Notes under the pieces: generated by a model | Seen by the model: the letters and a program-made list of their open reading frames with translations, nothing else | Databases searched by the model: none | What the model was told of the DNA's origin: nothing | Program-made: the position numbers and the translations under genes | Origin: Sphingobacterium gobiense | Lineage (GTDB): Bacteria; Bacteroidota; Bacteroidia; Sphingobacteriales; Sphingobacteriaceae | Length of the DNA stretch: 64,000 nt | Direction: 5' to 3' | Assembly: GCF_002980575.1 (NCBI RefSeq) | Contig: NZ_PVBS01000001.1 | Span: 682,001 to 746,000 of the forward strand | Shown here: one piece after another, positions 8,385 through 17,456 of the stretch | Layout: each line of letters begins with the position of its first letter | How positions within the stretch are numbered: position 1 is the first letter of the stretch

Positions 8385-9109
8385 AGGTAGAGCTATTTAT
8401 CCCTTGTTTTATAGATCAAATTTATCCTGAGACCGCTTTTAATACCATTAAATTGTTGCAAAAAGCAGGTTGTGAGGTAGTTTATAATCCCAAGCAAACC
8501 TGTTGTGGACAGCCGGCTTATAACGGCGGGTTTTGGGACGAGGCTAAAAAAATCGGACTTAAATTTCTTAATGATTTCGCAGAAGATTGTTTTATTGTGT
8601 CGCCTTCAGCTTCGTGCACGGGTATGATAAAAAATGGTTACGATGATTTATTTACCAATTCTACGGTGCATAATCGCTGTCGTAATATCCAGTCAAACAT
8701 CTATGAATTGAGCGACTTTTTGGTAAATGTGCTTAAAAAAGATTATTTTGGAGCGGAATTAGTAGGGACCGCGGTCTACCATGACTCTTGTTCCGCATTA
8801 AGGGAGTGCAAAATTAAAGATGAGCCTCGGCAATTATTAACGCAAGTAGGAGGGCTTGAGGTTATCCCAATGAGCGATCAAGAGACTTGTTGTGGGTTCG
8901 GTGGGACTTTTGCCGTAAAATTTGAAGGCATATCGGCGGCGATGGCCGAACAAAAAATACAGAATGCGATGGCTGTAAAAGCTGACTATATTATTTCGAC
9001 AGATAGCTCTTGTTTAATACAACTACAAGGATATATTGATAAACATCAACTTCCTATCAAGACAAAGCATATTGCAGATGTGTTGACGTCTGGATGGGCA
9101 AATATTTAA
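8381..9109 (+). CDS. LutA/YkgE-like (Fe-S)-binding oxidoreductase subunit with two CCG domains
   Basis: 242 aa with two copies of the cysteine-rich CCG (DUF224) domain. The first contains ELFIPCFIDQIYPE and KQTCCGQPAYNGG; the second contains YHDSCSALRE and QETCCGFGGTFAV. These domains bind Fe-S clusters or hand electrons to quinone in heterodisulfide reductase, glycolate oxidase and lactate utilisation (LutABC) complexes. LutB and LutC partners are not adjacent; the neighbours are an MFS transporter (4-bp overlap) and a TIM-barrel protein. Family is firm; the role in lactate use is only a family guess. Confidence 0.86.
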   Translation: MKVELFIPCFIDQIYPETAFNTIKLLQKAGCEVVYNPKQTCCGQPAYNGGFWDEAKKIGLKFLNDFAEDCFIVSPSASCTGMIKNGYDDLFTNSTVHNRCRNIQSNIYELSDFLVNVLKKDYFGAELVGTAVYHDSCSALRECKIKDEPRQLLTQVGGLEVIPMSDQETCCGFGGTFAVKFEGISAAMAEQKIQNAMAVKADYIISTDSSCLIQLQGYIDKHQLPIKTKHIADVLTSGWANI

Positions 9110-9125
9110 CAAAACCTAATAATCC

Positions 9126-10010
9126 ATGAACTCAAGAAGAACATTTTTAAAAAACTTAGGTCTGGCAGCAGCGGGGGTGGCAGTAGCTCCTTCTTTAGAT
9201 GTATTTGCAGCGAAAAAGCCATGGTTTGAGATTTCGTTAGCACAGTGGTCTCTTCACAAAACACTATTTGCCGGCGATTTGAAAAATATTGATTTTCCCG
9301 AATTTGCGGCGAAGAAACTCAATATATACGGCGTAGAGTATGTAAATCAATTCTTTAAGGATAAAGCCAAGGATATGGTCTATTTGAAAGATCTAAACAA
9401 TAGAGCTAAAGATAACGGTGTTAAAAATGTGATAATTATGATCGACGGTGAGGGGAATCTAGGTGATGAGGATAATACTAAGCGCTTACAAGCGATAGAG
9501 AATCATTACAAATGGGTAGATGCCGCTGCTTTTTTAGGCTGTAAATCTATTCGTGTAAACGCAGCTGGAAAGGGAACACCGGAGGAAGTTGCGCAACGTG
9601 TCGTGGAGAGTTTAAGTACATTGGCGGACTATGGCAGAAAGGCGAAAATAAACATTATTGTTGAAAACCACGGTGGCATTTCGTCGCATGGAGATTGGTT
9701 ATCGGGCGTATTGAAAGCGGTAGACAAGAAAAATTGCGGAAGCTTACCGGACTTTGGTAATTTCTATGAATACGATCGTTATCAAGGTGTGCAAGATTTG
9801 ATGCCGTATGCAAAAGGTGTAAGTGCTAAATCACATGATTTTGATGCAAATGGTAACGAAACCGGTATCGATTATCATCGAATGATGCAAATTGTGAAAG
9901 ATGCCGGATTTAAGGGGTATGTCGGAATTGAATATGAAGGTAAAAATTTACCGGAAGTAGAAGGTATCTTGGCTACCAAAAAATTACTGGAGCGATTTAA
10001 GACGCTGTAA
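9126..10010 (+). CDS. TIM-barrel sugar phosphate isomerase/epimerase-like protein with Tat signal
   Basis: 294 aa. The N-terminus has a twin-arginine signal (SRRTFLKNLGLAAAGVAV, cleavage near VFAAKK), so it is exported folded. The mature part is a xylose-isomerase/AP-endonuclease-2-like TIM barrel with metal-ligand positions visible: Glu in IIVENHGG, Asp in LPDFGNF, His in SAKSHDF and Glu in GIEYEG. Such proteins in Bacteroidota act on sugars in the periplasm; the substrate is unknown. It lies 16 bp after the LutA-like gene and is probably cotranscribed. Confidence 0.85.
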   Translation: MNSRRTFLKNLGLAAAGVAVAPSLDVFAAKKPWFEISLAQWSLHKTLFAGDLKNIDFPEFAAKKLNIYGVEYVNQFFKDKAKDMVYLKDLNNRAKDNGVKNVIIMIDGEGNLGDEDNTKRLQAIENHYKWVDAAAFLGCKSIRVNAAGKGTPEEVAQRVVESLSTLADYGRKAKINIIVENHGGISSHGDWLSGVLKAVDKKNCGSLPDFGNFYEYDRYQGVQDLMPYAKGVSAKSHDFDANGNETGIDYHRMMQIVKDAGFKGYVGIEYEGKNLPEVEGILATKKLLERFKTL

Positions 10011-10130
10011 ATTATCCGTGTCACTAATGTATTTTAGATTTTTTCAGTAAGCCCGTAATTGAAATTTTACAAAATTAAAAATGGAGATAACGGAAAAAGC
10101 TAGAATTTTTATTTTCTTTGTAGCGAAGTT

Positions 10131-10173
10131 ACCAAAATCAATTAGGAAAAACACACATCTAGATGATTTTGGT
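10131..10173 (+). other. stem-loop in the leader of the peptide transporter gene
   Basis: ACCAAAATCA at 10131-10140 is perfectly complementary to TGATTTTGGT at 10164-10173, with a 23-nt loop that itself holds the palindrome CATCTAGATG. It ends 23 nt before the transporter ATG. There is no T-run, so it is not a terminator. It may be an operator or a leader structure. Confidence 0.45.
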
Positions 10174-10196
10174 TTTGAAGACTATAACTTAAAAAG

Positions 10197-11780
10197 ATGA
10201 TTCAACAAAAAGAAGACGAAGTCCTGGTAAATCACCTTACCAAACAGGGCATTGACAACAAAATGGTGATGGGGCATCCCGCAAGTTTATTTGTCCTGTT
10301 TTTTACCGAAATGTGGGAACGTTTTAGCTATTACGGCATGCGCGCCCTATTGACGGTGTTCCTCATAACGGAGATTGTCAAAGGTGGTTGGGGATGGACA
10401 AATGCAGAAGCCATGCAACTTTACGCTTGGTACACCGGGTTAGTCTATCTTACACCGTTGATTGGAGGAATGATTGCAGACAAGCTTACGGGGTATCGGA
10501 AAGCAATTCTACTCGGAGCCTTAACCATGACCTTGGGGCACCTGGCGATGGCATTTGAAACCTTCGGGAGCAGCTTTTTTTACTTGGGCTTAGTTTTAAT
10601 GATTCTCGGAAACGGTTTGTTTAAACCCAATATCTCGTCTATGGTAGGACAACTGTATCCCGATACCAGCACAAAGAAAGACGCTGGTTACACCATTTTC
10701 TATATGGGTATCAATGCGGGAGCCTTTCTGGGCATGTTGTTATGTGGTTATATCGGTGAAAAAATTGGTTGGCATTATGGCTTTGGTCTGGCAGGTGTAT
10801 TCATGTTCTTTGGTATGTTACAATTCTTTTTTGCACAAAAGATATTTGGTATCATAGGGAAAAAGCCCGATACGACACATACACCCCAAGAACACGTAGA
10901 GAAGATTACAAACGAAGAAACACCTAAACATGTTGTTCGTGATCGACTTATCGTCGCCGGAGTCTTGATGTTGGCCAGTGTGTTTTTCTTCTTTGCTTTT
11001 GAACAGGCCGGTGGTTCTATGTCAATCTTTGCCAAAGATTATACACAACGGGTTTTGGAAGGCAATGCTGGTCTAACTTTTAAATGGATCGATGCAGCTT
11101 TGACGATTTTCCCTATTTTAATTGTGACTTGGGTATTGTATAGCCTATCTAAAAAAATTGCTTCCGCTTATCCGTTGACGATTACGTTTACGGCATTATC
11201 GTTCGCTATTATTTGGGGGTTGGGTATCTGGAAGGTATACAGAGAATTCAGTGCCGAACAAACAGAAGTAACCGTTTCTTGGTTCCAAATTCTAAACTCG
11301 TTCTTCATTATTACCTTAGCTTCTTCTTTTAGCAAAATGTGGGAGAAAATATGGAACCCTTCGGGAGCCGTAAAATTTGCATTAGGCCTATTGCTTGTGG
11401 GAGTAGGTTTTGTTGCGCTCGCTTTTGGAGCGAGCTCTATTCCGAAGGGAGCAACAACCGCTACGGTTAGTATGGTGTGGTTGATACTTGCCTATTTCTT
11501 CCATACGACGGGCGAGCTATGTCTGTCACCGGTAGGTTTATCGTATATCAGTAAGCTTTCACCGAAGAAATTTGTGGGATTGCTTTTTGGGCTTTGGTTT
11601 ACAGCATCTGCTATTGCGAACTTTATCGCTGGTATGACAGGATCGTATATTGATAGGATTTCTGAAGCGTATTCCATGTCAATATTCTTTTATATCATTG
11701 CATCCATCCCAATTGCAGCAGCTTTGTTATTATTGATTTTTAGCAGCAAGTTGCGGAAAATGACGCATGGTATTGATTAA
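10197..11780 (+). CDS. proton-dependent oligopeptide transporter (POT/PTR family)
   Basis: 527 aa with about 14 transmembrane segments. The PTR signature is clear: FTEMWERFSYYGMRALLTVF near the N-terminus (containing the ExxER-type motif), LIGGMIADKLTGYRKAIL, and GNGLFKPNISSMVGQLY. The C-terminal half has the conserved FHTTGELCLSPVGLSYISKL. It imports di- and tripeptides with protons across the inner membrane. It stands alone, with a 186-bp leader containing a stem-loop. Confidence 0.94.
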   Translation: MIQQKEDEVLVNHLTKQGIDNKMVMGHPASLFVLFFTEMWERFSYYGMRALLTVFLITEIVKGGWGWTNAEAMQLYAWYTGLVYLTPLIGGMIADKLTGYRKAILLGALTMTLGHLAMAFETFGSSFFYLGLVLMILGNGLFKPNISSMVGQLYPDTSTKKDAGYTIFYMGINAGAFLGMLLCGYIGEKIGWHYGFGLAGVFMFFGMLQFFFAQKIFGIIGKKPDTTHTPQEHVEKITNEETPKHVVRDRLIVAGVLMLASVFFFFAFEQAGGSMSIFAKDYTQRVLEGNAGLTFKWIDAALTIFPILIVTWVLYSLSKKIASAYPLTITFTALSFAIIWGLGIWKVYREFSAEQTEVTVSWFQILNSFFIITLASSFSKMWEKIWNPSGAVKFALGLLLVGVGFVALAFGASSIPKGATTATVSMVWLILAYFFHTTGELCLSPVGLSYISKLSPKKFVGLLFGLWFTASAIANFIAGMTGSYIDRISEAYSMSIFFYIIASIPIAAALLLLIFSSKLRKMTHGID

Positions 11781-11806
11781 GAAAGACACCTAATATTTCA
11801 TCAAAC

Positions 11807-12532
11807 GTGGTAGACAGTTTAGTTATTATTCCGACATATAATGAAAAAGAAAATATAGAGAAAATCATTCGAAAGGTATTTTCCCTGTCTATTCCGTTTG
11901 ATGTTTTGGTCGTTGACGATGGCTCTCCGGATGGCACTGCAAATATTGTAAAAATCTTACAGCAGGAATATCCTCATCGGCTGTCTATAGAGGAGCGAGT
12001 TGGAAAGTTGGGATTGGGGACAGCTTATATCCATGGATTCCGATGGGCTTTGCAACGCCATTACGCTCATATTTTCGAGATGGATGCTGATTTTAGCCAC
12101 AATCCCGAGGATTTGATCCGTCTACGGCAAGCGTGTTTGGAAGGTGCCGACATGGCAATAGGATCTCGTTATATCAAAGGAGTCAATGTCGTGAATTGGC
12201 CCATGAGTCGTGTATTAATGTCGTATTTTGCATCGGCTTATGTACGGCTTATTATGCGTATTCCTGTCCAAGATGCAACGGCTGGTTTTGTCTGTTTTTC
12301 AAGGAAAGTACTCGAAAAGATTTCCCTTGACAAAATTAAATTTATTGGTTATGCATTCCAGATTGAAATGAAATTTACAGCCATTCAATACGGCTTTAAG
12401 ATAGTCGAAGTGCCTATTATATTCACCGACCGGACCGAAGGTGTCTCCAAAATGAGTACGCGGATTTTTAGAGAAGCATTTTTCGGGGTTATCCAGTTAA
12501 AAGTAGGGAGTTGGTTTAAGAAATATAATTAG
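11807..12532 (+). CDS. polyprenol-phosphate mannose/glucose synthase-like glycosyltransferase (GT2, DPM1 type)
   Basis: 241 aa, a GT2 enzyme transferring a sugar from a nucleotide donor to polyprenyl phosphate at the inner face of the membrane. Motifs: VIIPTYNEKENI, VVDDGSPDGTA, the DxD-type FEMDADFSHNPEDL, GSRYIKGVNVVNWP and ATAGFVCFSR. There is no C-terminal membrane domain, as in the catalytic-only DPM1 form. The start is GTG at 11807, as no suitable ATG exists between the stop of the previous gene and the first conserved strand. A variant promoter box TAACTTCG just after this gene probably serves ruvB. Confidence 0.9.
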   Translation: MVDSLVIIPTYNEKENIEKIIRKVFSLSIPFDVLVVDDGSPDGTANIVKILQQEYPHRLSIEERVGKLGLGTAYIHGFRWALQRHYAHIFEMDADFSHNPEDLIRLRQACLEGADMAIGSRYIKGVNVVNWPMSRVLMSYFASAYVRLIMRIPVQDATAGFVCFSRKVLEKISLDKIKFIGYAFQIEMKFTAIQYGFKIVEVPIIFTDRTEGVSKMSTRIFREAFFGVIQLKVGSWFKKYN

Positions 12533-12548
12533 TTAACTTCGTATAAGT

Positions 12549-13571
12549 ATGAATGAATATCTTGACCCGAATCCAGAAAAGCTAAATCCTATCGATAGGG
12601 ATATAGAGAGGGCTTTACGCCCTCAGGTTTTTGAAGATTTTACGGGACAAGAGAAAATTCTAGAAAACCTTTCTATTTTTGTAAAAGCTGCCAAGCTTCG
12701 TGGCGAGGCGCTAGACCACGTACTGTTACATGGACCTCCCGGCTTAGGCAAAACTACATTATCCTATATTATTGCCAACGAAATGGGGGTGAACATTAAG
12801 ATCACATCAGGTCCGGTGTTGGATAAGCCGGGTGATTTAGCAGGTCTCTTGACTAATTTGGAAGAAGGAGATGTCTTGTTCATCGATGAAATTCACCGCC
12901 TAAGCCCACTAGTTGAAGAATACCTTTATTCGGCAATGGAGGACTTCAAGATAGACATTATGTTGGAGACAGGGCCTAATGCGCGATCCGTTCAAATTTC
13001 ATTAAACCCCTTTACGCTTGTCGGTGCTACGACCCGATCAGGATTGTTAACCGCTCCACTACGTGCCCGTTTTGGAATTAACTCAAGACTTCAGTATTAT
13101 GATGCTAAACTATTAACTACAATTGTATTAAGGTCGGCTCATATCTTAAATACCCCGATTACGGAAGAGGGAGCGTATGAAATTGCAAGGAGAAGCAGGG
13201 GGACACCCCGTATCGCCAATGCTTTACTACGGAGGACTAGAGATTTTGCGCAAATTAAAGGGAACGGATCTATTGATAAAGCTATTGCACAGTATGGGCT
13301 GAATGCCTTGAACGTGGATGAAAATGGTTTAGACGAAATGGATAACCGCATCTTAGCTACGATCATCGAGAAATTCAAAGGCGGTCCTGTTGGATTGAAA
13401 ACGATAGCAACTGCAGTTGGGGAAGATGAAGGAACGATTGAAGAAGTGTACGAACCATTCTTGATTCAGGAAGGCTATTTGATGCGTACTTCCCGAGGAC
13501 GTGAATGCACCGAACTGGCTTTTAAGCATCTTGGAAAAAATACCTTCCAGAGGGGAAATACATTATTTTAA
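12549..13571 (+). CDS. ruvB: Holliday junction branch migration helicase RuvB
   Basis: 340 aa, normal RuvB length. AAA+ ATPase: Walker [11 protein letters not shown], Walker [10 protein letters not shown], sensor 1 GATTRSG, arginine-finger region APLRARFGI, then the C-terminal winged helix with [16 protein letters not shown] and [12 protein letters not shown]. It works as hexameric rings with RuvA to migrate Holliday junctions. ruvA and ruvC are not adjacent. The stop codon shares the four bases TTAA with the stop of the convergent gene. Confidence 0.97.
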   Translation: MNEYLDPNPEKLNPIDRDIERALRPQVFEDFTGQEKILENLSIFVKAAKLRGEALDHVLLHGPPGLGKTTLSYIIANEMGVNIKITSGPVLDKPGDLAGLLTNLEEGDVLFIDEIHRLSPLVEEYLYSAMEDFKIDIMLETGPNARSVQISLNPFTLVGATTRSGLLTAPLRARFGINSRLQYYDAKLLTTIVLRSAHILNTPITEEGAYEIARRSRGTPRIANALLRRTRDFAQIKGNGSIDKAIAQYGLNALNVDENGLDEMDNRILATIIEKFKGGPVGLKTIATAVGEDEGTIEEVYEPFLIQEGYLMRTSRGRECTELAFKHLGKNTFQRGNTLF

Positions 13572-14122
13572 ACCATCTTTTTCAGCACCCTTTTTGCTCG
13601 GCTGGCTAATGCTGGTGTGGGGTTTTTAAGTAGATACTGAATCTGCGCTTTCAATTCATCTTCTATCCAAGGGTTTTTCTTCCGTAGATTATACAGTATA
13701 TCGAGACAATTGACGACAACAGCTACCGGACAATCGGTATATATCAACCAATGAAAACATTGCTCTACTAAAATTTCTTCTTGTTCAACGGAGTGGGGTG
13801 TGGCTGTTTTGGTATCTGTGGCGAGCATCGCTATCTTGGTGTAGCTGCGAATAGTTCCCCAGTGCGTTTGTTTTGGCAACTGCGTAATGAAGGCGTCATA
13901 TATGGAAGAGATGAGATTCGGCTGTTGCATACAAACATGTTCCAGCAGCCATGCCGCCCGAAAAGAAACCTGGTTATCGGGATGATAGGAATATGCTAGT
14001 AAGCTGGATACAGTAAAACCATGGGTATGAATAAAACCTAGGCTAAATACTTTCGCCGGATATTGCCTAATATCGACTTTCAAAAAATTAACAAGTATAG
14101 GATCAAAATCGCTATTCGCCAT
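13568..14122 (-). CDS. HEAT-like repeat protein of unknown function
   Basis: 184 aa from the ATG at 14122; the frame is open further up, but that part only overlaps the helicase gene. The sequence is alpha-helical with repeated helical pairs ([48 protein letters not shown]), like HEAT/ARM-type scaffolds. It overlaps the end of the upstream RecD-like helicase gene by 11 bp (ATG lies inside the last codons), indicating coupled translation. No catalytic motif is visible. Confidence 0.75.
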   Translation of the reverse strand: MANSDFDPILVNFLKVDIRQYPAKVFSLGFIHTHGFTVSSLLAYSYHPDNQVSFRAAWLLEHVCMQQPNLISSIYDAFITQLPKQTHWGTIRSYTKIAMLATDTKTATPHSVEQEEILVEQCFHWLIYTDCPVAVVVNCLDILYNLRKKNPWIEDELKAQIQYLLKNPTPALASRAKRVLKKMV

Positions 14123-15542
14123 AAAACTTAGGATTGAAATTAACCAAAAACAATTGTTCGGTAGCCCGAGTGACGGCAGTGTATAACCAACGTAGAAATT
14201 CTGTGTTGAGCATTTCATCACTCAAATATCCCTGGTCAACAAATACACAAGGCCATTGTCCACCCTGTGCCTTATGACATGTAATAGCGTAAGCAAACTT
14301 AATTTGCAAGGCATTGTAATAAGGATCTTTTTTGATAGCATCCAGTCGGTCTTTCCTGATCGGAATATCCACGTAATCTAGCGCAATTGACTCATATAGT
14401 TGCTGTTGTTGTTCGTAAGGCATATTTGGAGCATCTACGTGTAGACTATCGAGAAGAACGCGACATACCACTGGATCCAGTTCATCATCATCTATAAACT
14501 CCAAGGATATATCAGCAAAGCGAAAACCATGTTGATCGTGTATATTACTTACTTTCTGTACTTTCGCTAAATCACCGTTGGCAATGAATCCCGTATGTTT
14601 CTCGTCATGTTGCTGGAGCCAATAGTAATTGTTGCGTACAACCATGATCAAATCCCCACCAGTAATTTCTTCGTCGCGAAAGAGAATTTGATTGCGGATA
14701 TGCTGGTTATATAAATTTGCAGATTTATTAGACCGGCATATTACGATGGTATTCGCGATATAAAACCGGTCATAGCTATAATGTAAGCCTTCAAGAAGCT
14801 TATCACCGTTCATACGAAAGATATCTGTAAACCCCTTTGTGTGGAATTGCGGAAACGGAAGATTTGCTTCTTGTTTTTCCAAATCAATATCGTCGCGTAC
14901 TTTTGTTGCATTATAGAGGATGCCCGAAGCCTTCTGTTGTCTTACGACTTCCTTAAGTTCACAATGAAAGACCCGTAAATTATAATTCGCTTCAAGGTAA
15001 TTCGGATCTAAGGCGGGGCTTTCCAACATGCCGACAGGTGGAAGTTGTGCCGTATCTCCAACGAACATGAGGCAACAATTTTCGCCGGATTGTACATATT
15101 GGATTAAATCATCCAATAAACTTCTAGATAAGAACTGCTCCCTTGAATCAGAAATCATAGATGATTCATCAATAATAAATAAGGTGTCTTCATGTTGGTT
15201 ATCTGCTAGCGTAAAGTCTAACTCCAAGGTAGCGGCAGATTTTTTCCGGTATATCTTCTTATGTATAGTCAATGCTTTTTTACCGGAATAATGACGCATC
15301 ACTTTTGCTGCACGTCCGGTAGGTGCCAGCAAGACTGTTTTTTTTTGTAGCGTAGGAAGAATTTTCACTAATGCGCTGATGATGGTTGTCTTTCCTGTTC
15401 CGGCATACCCCTTTAAAAGAAAACAAGTTGCCGGATGAAACGTGCCTAAAAACTCTTCCAAAAGTATAAATGATTCCTGCTGTTGTTGGGTTGGCTGCCA
15501 TACAAACTGTTGGGTGAGCAGGTTCTGAATATGCATAATCAA
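14112..15542 (-). CDS. RecD/PIF1-like superfamily 1 DNA helicase
   Basis: 476 aa. SF1 helicase motifs in order: Walker A GYAGTGKTT, motif Ia LLAPTGRAAKVM, Walker B FIIDESSMIS, motif III FVGDTAQLPPVG, and the C-terminal UvrD_C_2 motif ITCHKAQGGQWPCVFVDQG followed by RWLYTAVTRATEQLFLV. It is much shorter than RecD2 and lacks its N-terminal domain, matching the short RecD-like helicases of Bacteroidota. It presumably unwinds DNA 5'-3' in repair or replication restart. An alternative start lies two codons downstream (15536). The downstream HEAT-like gene overlaps it. Confidence 0.9.
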   Translation of the reverse strand: MIMHIQNLLTQQFVWQPTQQQQESFILLEEFLGTFHPATCFLLKGYAGTGKTTIISALVKILPTLQKKTVLLAPTGRAAKVMRHYSGKKALTIHKKIYRKKSAATLELDFTLADNQHEDTLFIIDESSMISDSREQFLSRSLLDDLIQYVQSGENCCLMFVGDTAQLPPVGMLESPALDPNYLEANYNLRVFHCELKEVVRQQKASGILYNATKVRDDIDLEKQEANLPFPQFHTKGFTDIFRMNGDKLLEGLHYSYDRFYIANTIVICRSNKSANLYNQHIRNQILFRDEEITGGDLIMVVRNNYYWLQQHDEKHTGFIANGDLAKVQKVSNIHDQHGFRFADISLEFIDDDELDPVVCRVLLDSLHVDAPNMPYEQQQQLYESIALDYVDIPIRKDRLDAIKKDPYYNALQIKFAYAITCHKAQGGQWPCVFVDQGYLSDEMLNTEFLRWLYTAVTRATEQLFLVNFNPKFYGE

Positions 15543-15618
15543 AGTTAGGCAAAAGGTTGGTCATATCAATTGGAAAAGCTAATTTTGTTAAGATAAAAAT
15601 AGCCAAACGGTGCTGAGA

Positions 15619-16416
15619 ATGAAATACACATCAAAGAATTTCCACTTACATTATATACCGCAGTATAAACTGTTTGTAAAAGCTGACTTTTTAGAGGATA
15701 CATTAATTGTTGTGGATGAATCGAACGAAGTTCAGGCAATGTTTTCTTATCCCACAAATGAACCCGACGCGGAAGCGATCAAGTTATTAGGTCTGCCATT
15801 TCAGTACGTATTTGTTAGCTTGCCGGTACAAAGCCTCGTGTTTATTCCGGCGGAAGTGTATCAAGAGGAAAATCACCCTTTATATCAGACGTTTTTGATA
15901 GATGATCACGTAGAACGTACGCAAGTTTATACATTGGATAACTTACAGATAACAGCAAGTTATCAATATGATCTATTGCTATACAATCGTTGGCGAGCCA
16001 TCTTCCCTCATGCGAAGTTTGCAGCTGATTTTCAGTTTATTTTGACTGAAGTTCAAACCTATATTCCCATGCAAGGTACGGTGTTGGGTGCTCATTTCAA
16101 CAATACACAGGTGGAACTATTTGGTTTTAAAAATGGAAAATTTTTGTTTTATAATGTATTCGATATAAACAATGTCGACGATTTAAATTATTTTGTTTTA
16201 ACAACATGTCAAGCTTTTGATTTACCTATTAGGCTCCATAAAATACTTATCTCGGGCGTTAACGTCGAACACGAGTATAGTATAGCACTTTCTCATTTTG
16301 CAAATCGCACCGAGTTTTTGCAAACTCAGGTGGATTTGTATGCAGATGATGAAGACATAGCGAAGGAAGCCAATAAGTTTAACATTATAGCAACTGCTCT
16401 TTTATGCGTATCATAG
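15619..16416 (+). CDS. DUF3822 family protein
   Basis: 265 aa counted from the ATG at 15619 (a GTG three codons earlier is less likely). I recognise it as the Bacteroidota DUF3822 family, an actin/ASKHA-like fold: FVSLPVQSLVFIPAEVYQ, TYIPMQGTVLGAHFNNTQVELF, KFLFYNVFDINNVDDLNYFVL. Members are almost always encoded just before rsmD, as here, where the two overlap by 13 bp. Function is unknown; there is no signal or membrane segment, so it is cytosolic. Confidence 0.85.
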   Translation: MKYTSKNFHLHYIPQYKLFVKADFLEDTLIVVDESNEVQAMFSYPTNEPDAEAIKLLGLPFQYVFVSLPVQSLVFIPAEVYQEENHPLYQTFLIDDHVERTQVYTLDNLQITASYQYDLLLYNRWRAIFPHAKFAADFQFILTEVQTYIPMQGTVLGAHFNNTQVELFGFKNGKFLFYNVFDINNVDDLNYFVLTTCQAFDLPIRLHKILISGVNVEHEYSIALSHFANRTEFLQTQVDLYADDEDIAKEANKFNIIATALLCVS

Positions 16417-16943
16417 CCGGACAATATGGAGGGTTGCGCTTATCTCCGCCATCTAAGTTGCCTGTTCGCCCTACGACGGATATTGCCAAGGAAGCATTGT
16501 TTAATATTTTAGATAATCGGATTGCATTAGACGAATGTGCTTGTCTCGATCTTTTTTCCGGAACGGGTAATATTAGTTTCGAGCTGGTCTCTCGTGGCGC
16601 AATATCGGTGGAGGCTATTGATATCCATTTCAAATGTTTGCAGTTTATTAACGATACAGCGAAGAAACTAAAAATAGATGTTATTCATACGCGCAAAGCG
16701 GATGTACTAAAGTTTGTTGTTGCGTGTAAAACTCAATATGACTTTATTTTTGCCGATCCACCATATGATTTATCGTCCTTACCACAATTAGCCAACCTTA
16801 TTATTGAAAATGAGCTGTTGAGAGCGGGCGGGATGATGGTTATTGAACATCCTTCTACACGAAAAATGGACGACTCTCCGTTTTATATAGAAACAAGGAA
16901 GTATGGGTATTCTTCGTTCAGCTTTTATAAATTGGAATCGTAA
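16404..16943 (+). CDS. rsmD: 16S rRNA (guanine(966)-N2)-methyltransferase RsmD
   Basis: 179 aa, standard length. It begins MRIIAGQYGGLRLSPP, then RPTTDIAKEALFNIL, the SAM-binding CLDLFSGTGNISFELVSRGA, and the catalytic FADPPYDL (D/N-PP-Y motif of N2-guanine/N6-adenine methyltransferases). It methylates G966 of 16S rRNA in the 30S subunit. It starts inside the end of the DUF3822 gene and lies 20 bp before coaD, the common rsmD-coaD pair. Confidence 0.95.
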   Translation: MRIIAGQYGGLRLSPPSKLPVRPTTDIAKEALFNILDNRIALDECACLDLFSGTGNISFELVSRGAISVEAIDIHFKCLQFINDTAKKLKIDVIHTRKADVLKFVVACKTQYDFIFADPPYDLSSLPQLANLIIENELLRAGGMMVIEHPSTRKMDDSPFYIETRKYGYSSFSFYKLES

Positions 16944-16963
16944 ACCCGTAAATTTTGCCGCAT

Positions 16964-17425
16964 ATGAAAATCGCCGTTTTTGCCGGATCGTTTGATCCTT
17001 TTACTTTTGCCCACCAAAATATAGTCGAAAGAGGTTTATCGTTATTTGATAAGATTGTGATTGCAATAGGCGTGAATAGTACGAAAAAAGGATTGATGTC
17101 TTTTGATGATCGTGTAAAAGCTATTTCGGATCTTTTCCAATCGAACGAAAGGGTAGAAGTGACACAGTTTTCGGATCTAACGATAGACTTTTGCAAGGAA
17201 ATAGGGGCAAAATATCTGCTTCGCGGTTTGCGTAACACCGGTGATTTTGAATTTGAAAATGCGATTGCACAGAACAACCTCTTGCTTGCACCTGAAATAG
17301 AAACGTATTTCCTCATGGCAAAATCCGGATTGGCTCACATTTCTTCGACGATTGTTCGGGATATTCTGTCTCACAAAGGTGATGTTTCTGCATTGGTTCC
17401 GAAGGAGGTTTTGCGGTATATATGA
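16964..17425 (+). CDS. coaD: phosphopantetheine adenylyltransferase
   Basis: 153 aa, the usual CoaD size. It catalyses the penultimate step of CoA synthesis (4'-phosphopantetheine plus ATP to dephospho-CoA). Nucleotidyltransferase features: KIAVFAGSFDPFTFAHQNIV with the nucleotide-binding (T/H)xGH region, LLRGLRNTGDFEFE, and HISSTIVRDIL near the C-terminus. The expected Gly of the TxGH motif appears as Ala (TFAH). The ATG at 16964 was chosen over a TTG three codons upstream because it aligns with the usual start one residue before the first strand. Confidence 0.94.
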   Translation: MKIAVFAGSFDPFTFAHQNIVERGLSLFDKIVIAIGVNSTKKGLMSFDDRVKAISDLFQSNERVEVTQFSDLTIDFCKEIGAKYLLRGLRNTGDFEFENAIAQNNLLLAPEIETYFLMAKSGLAHISSTIVRDILSHKGDVSALVPKEVLRYI

Positions 17426-17456
17426 AAAGGAGATATATAGATACAAAACAATAACG

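Noticed and set aside
14123..14221. Longer N-terminus for the HEAT-like protein
   Set aside because: It would overlap the helicase gene by 110 bp; the ATG at 14122 gives a compact coupled start.
17352..17456. Longer N-terminus for the DUF4180 protein
   Set aside because: The extra 35 codons lie within coaD and do not resemble the family; the ATG at 17457 gives the usual length.
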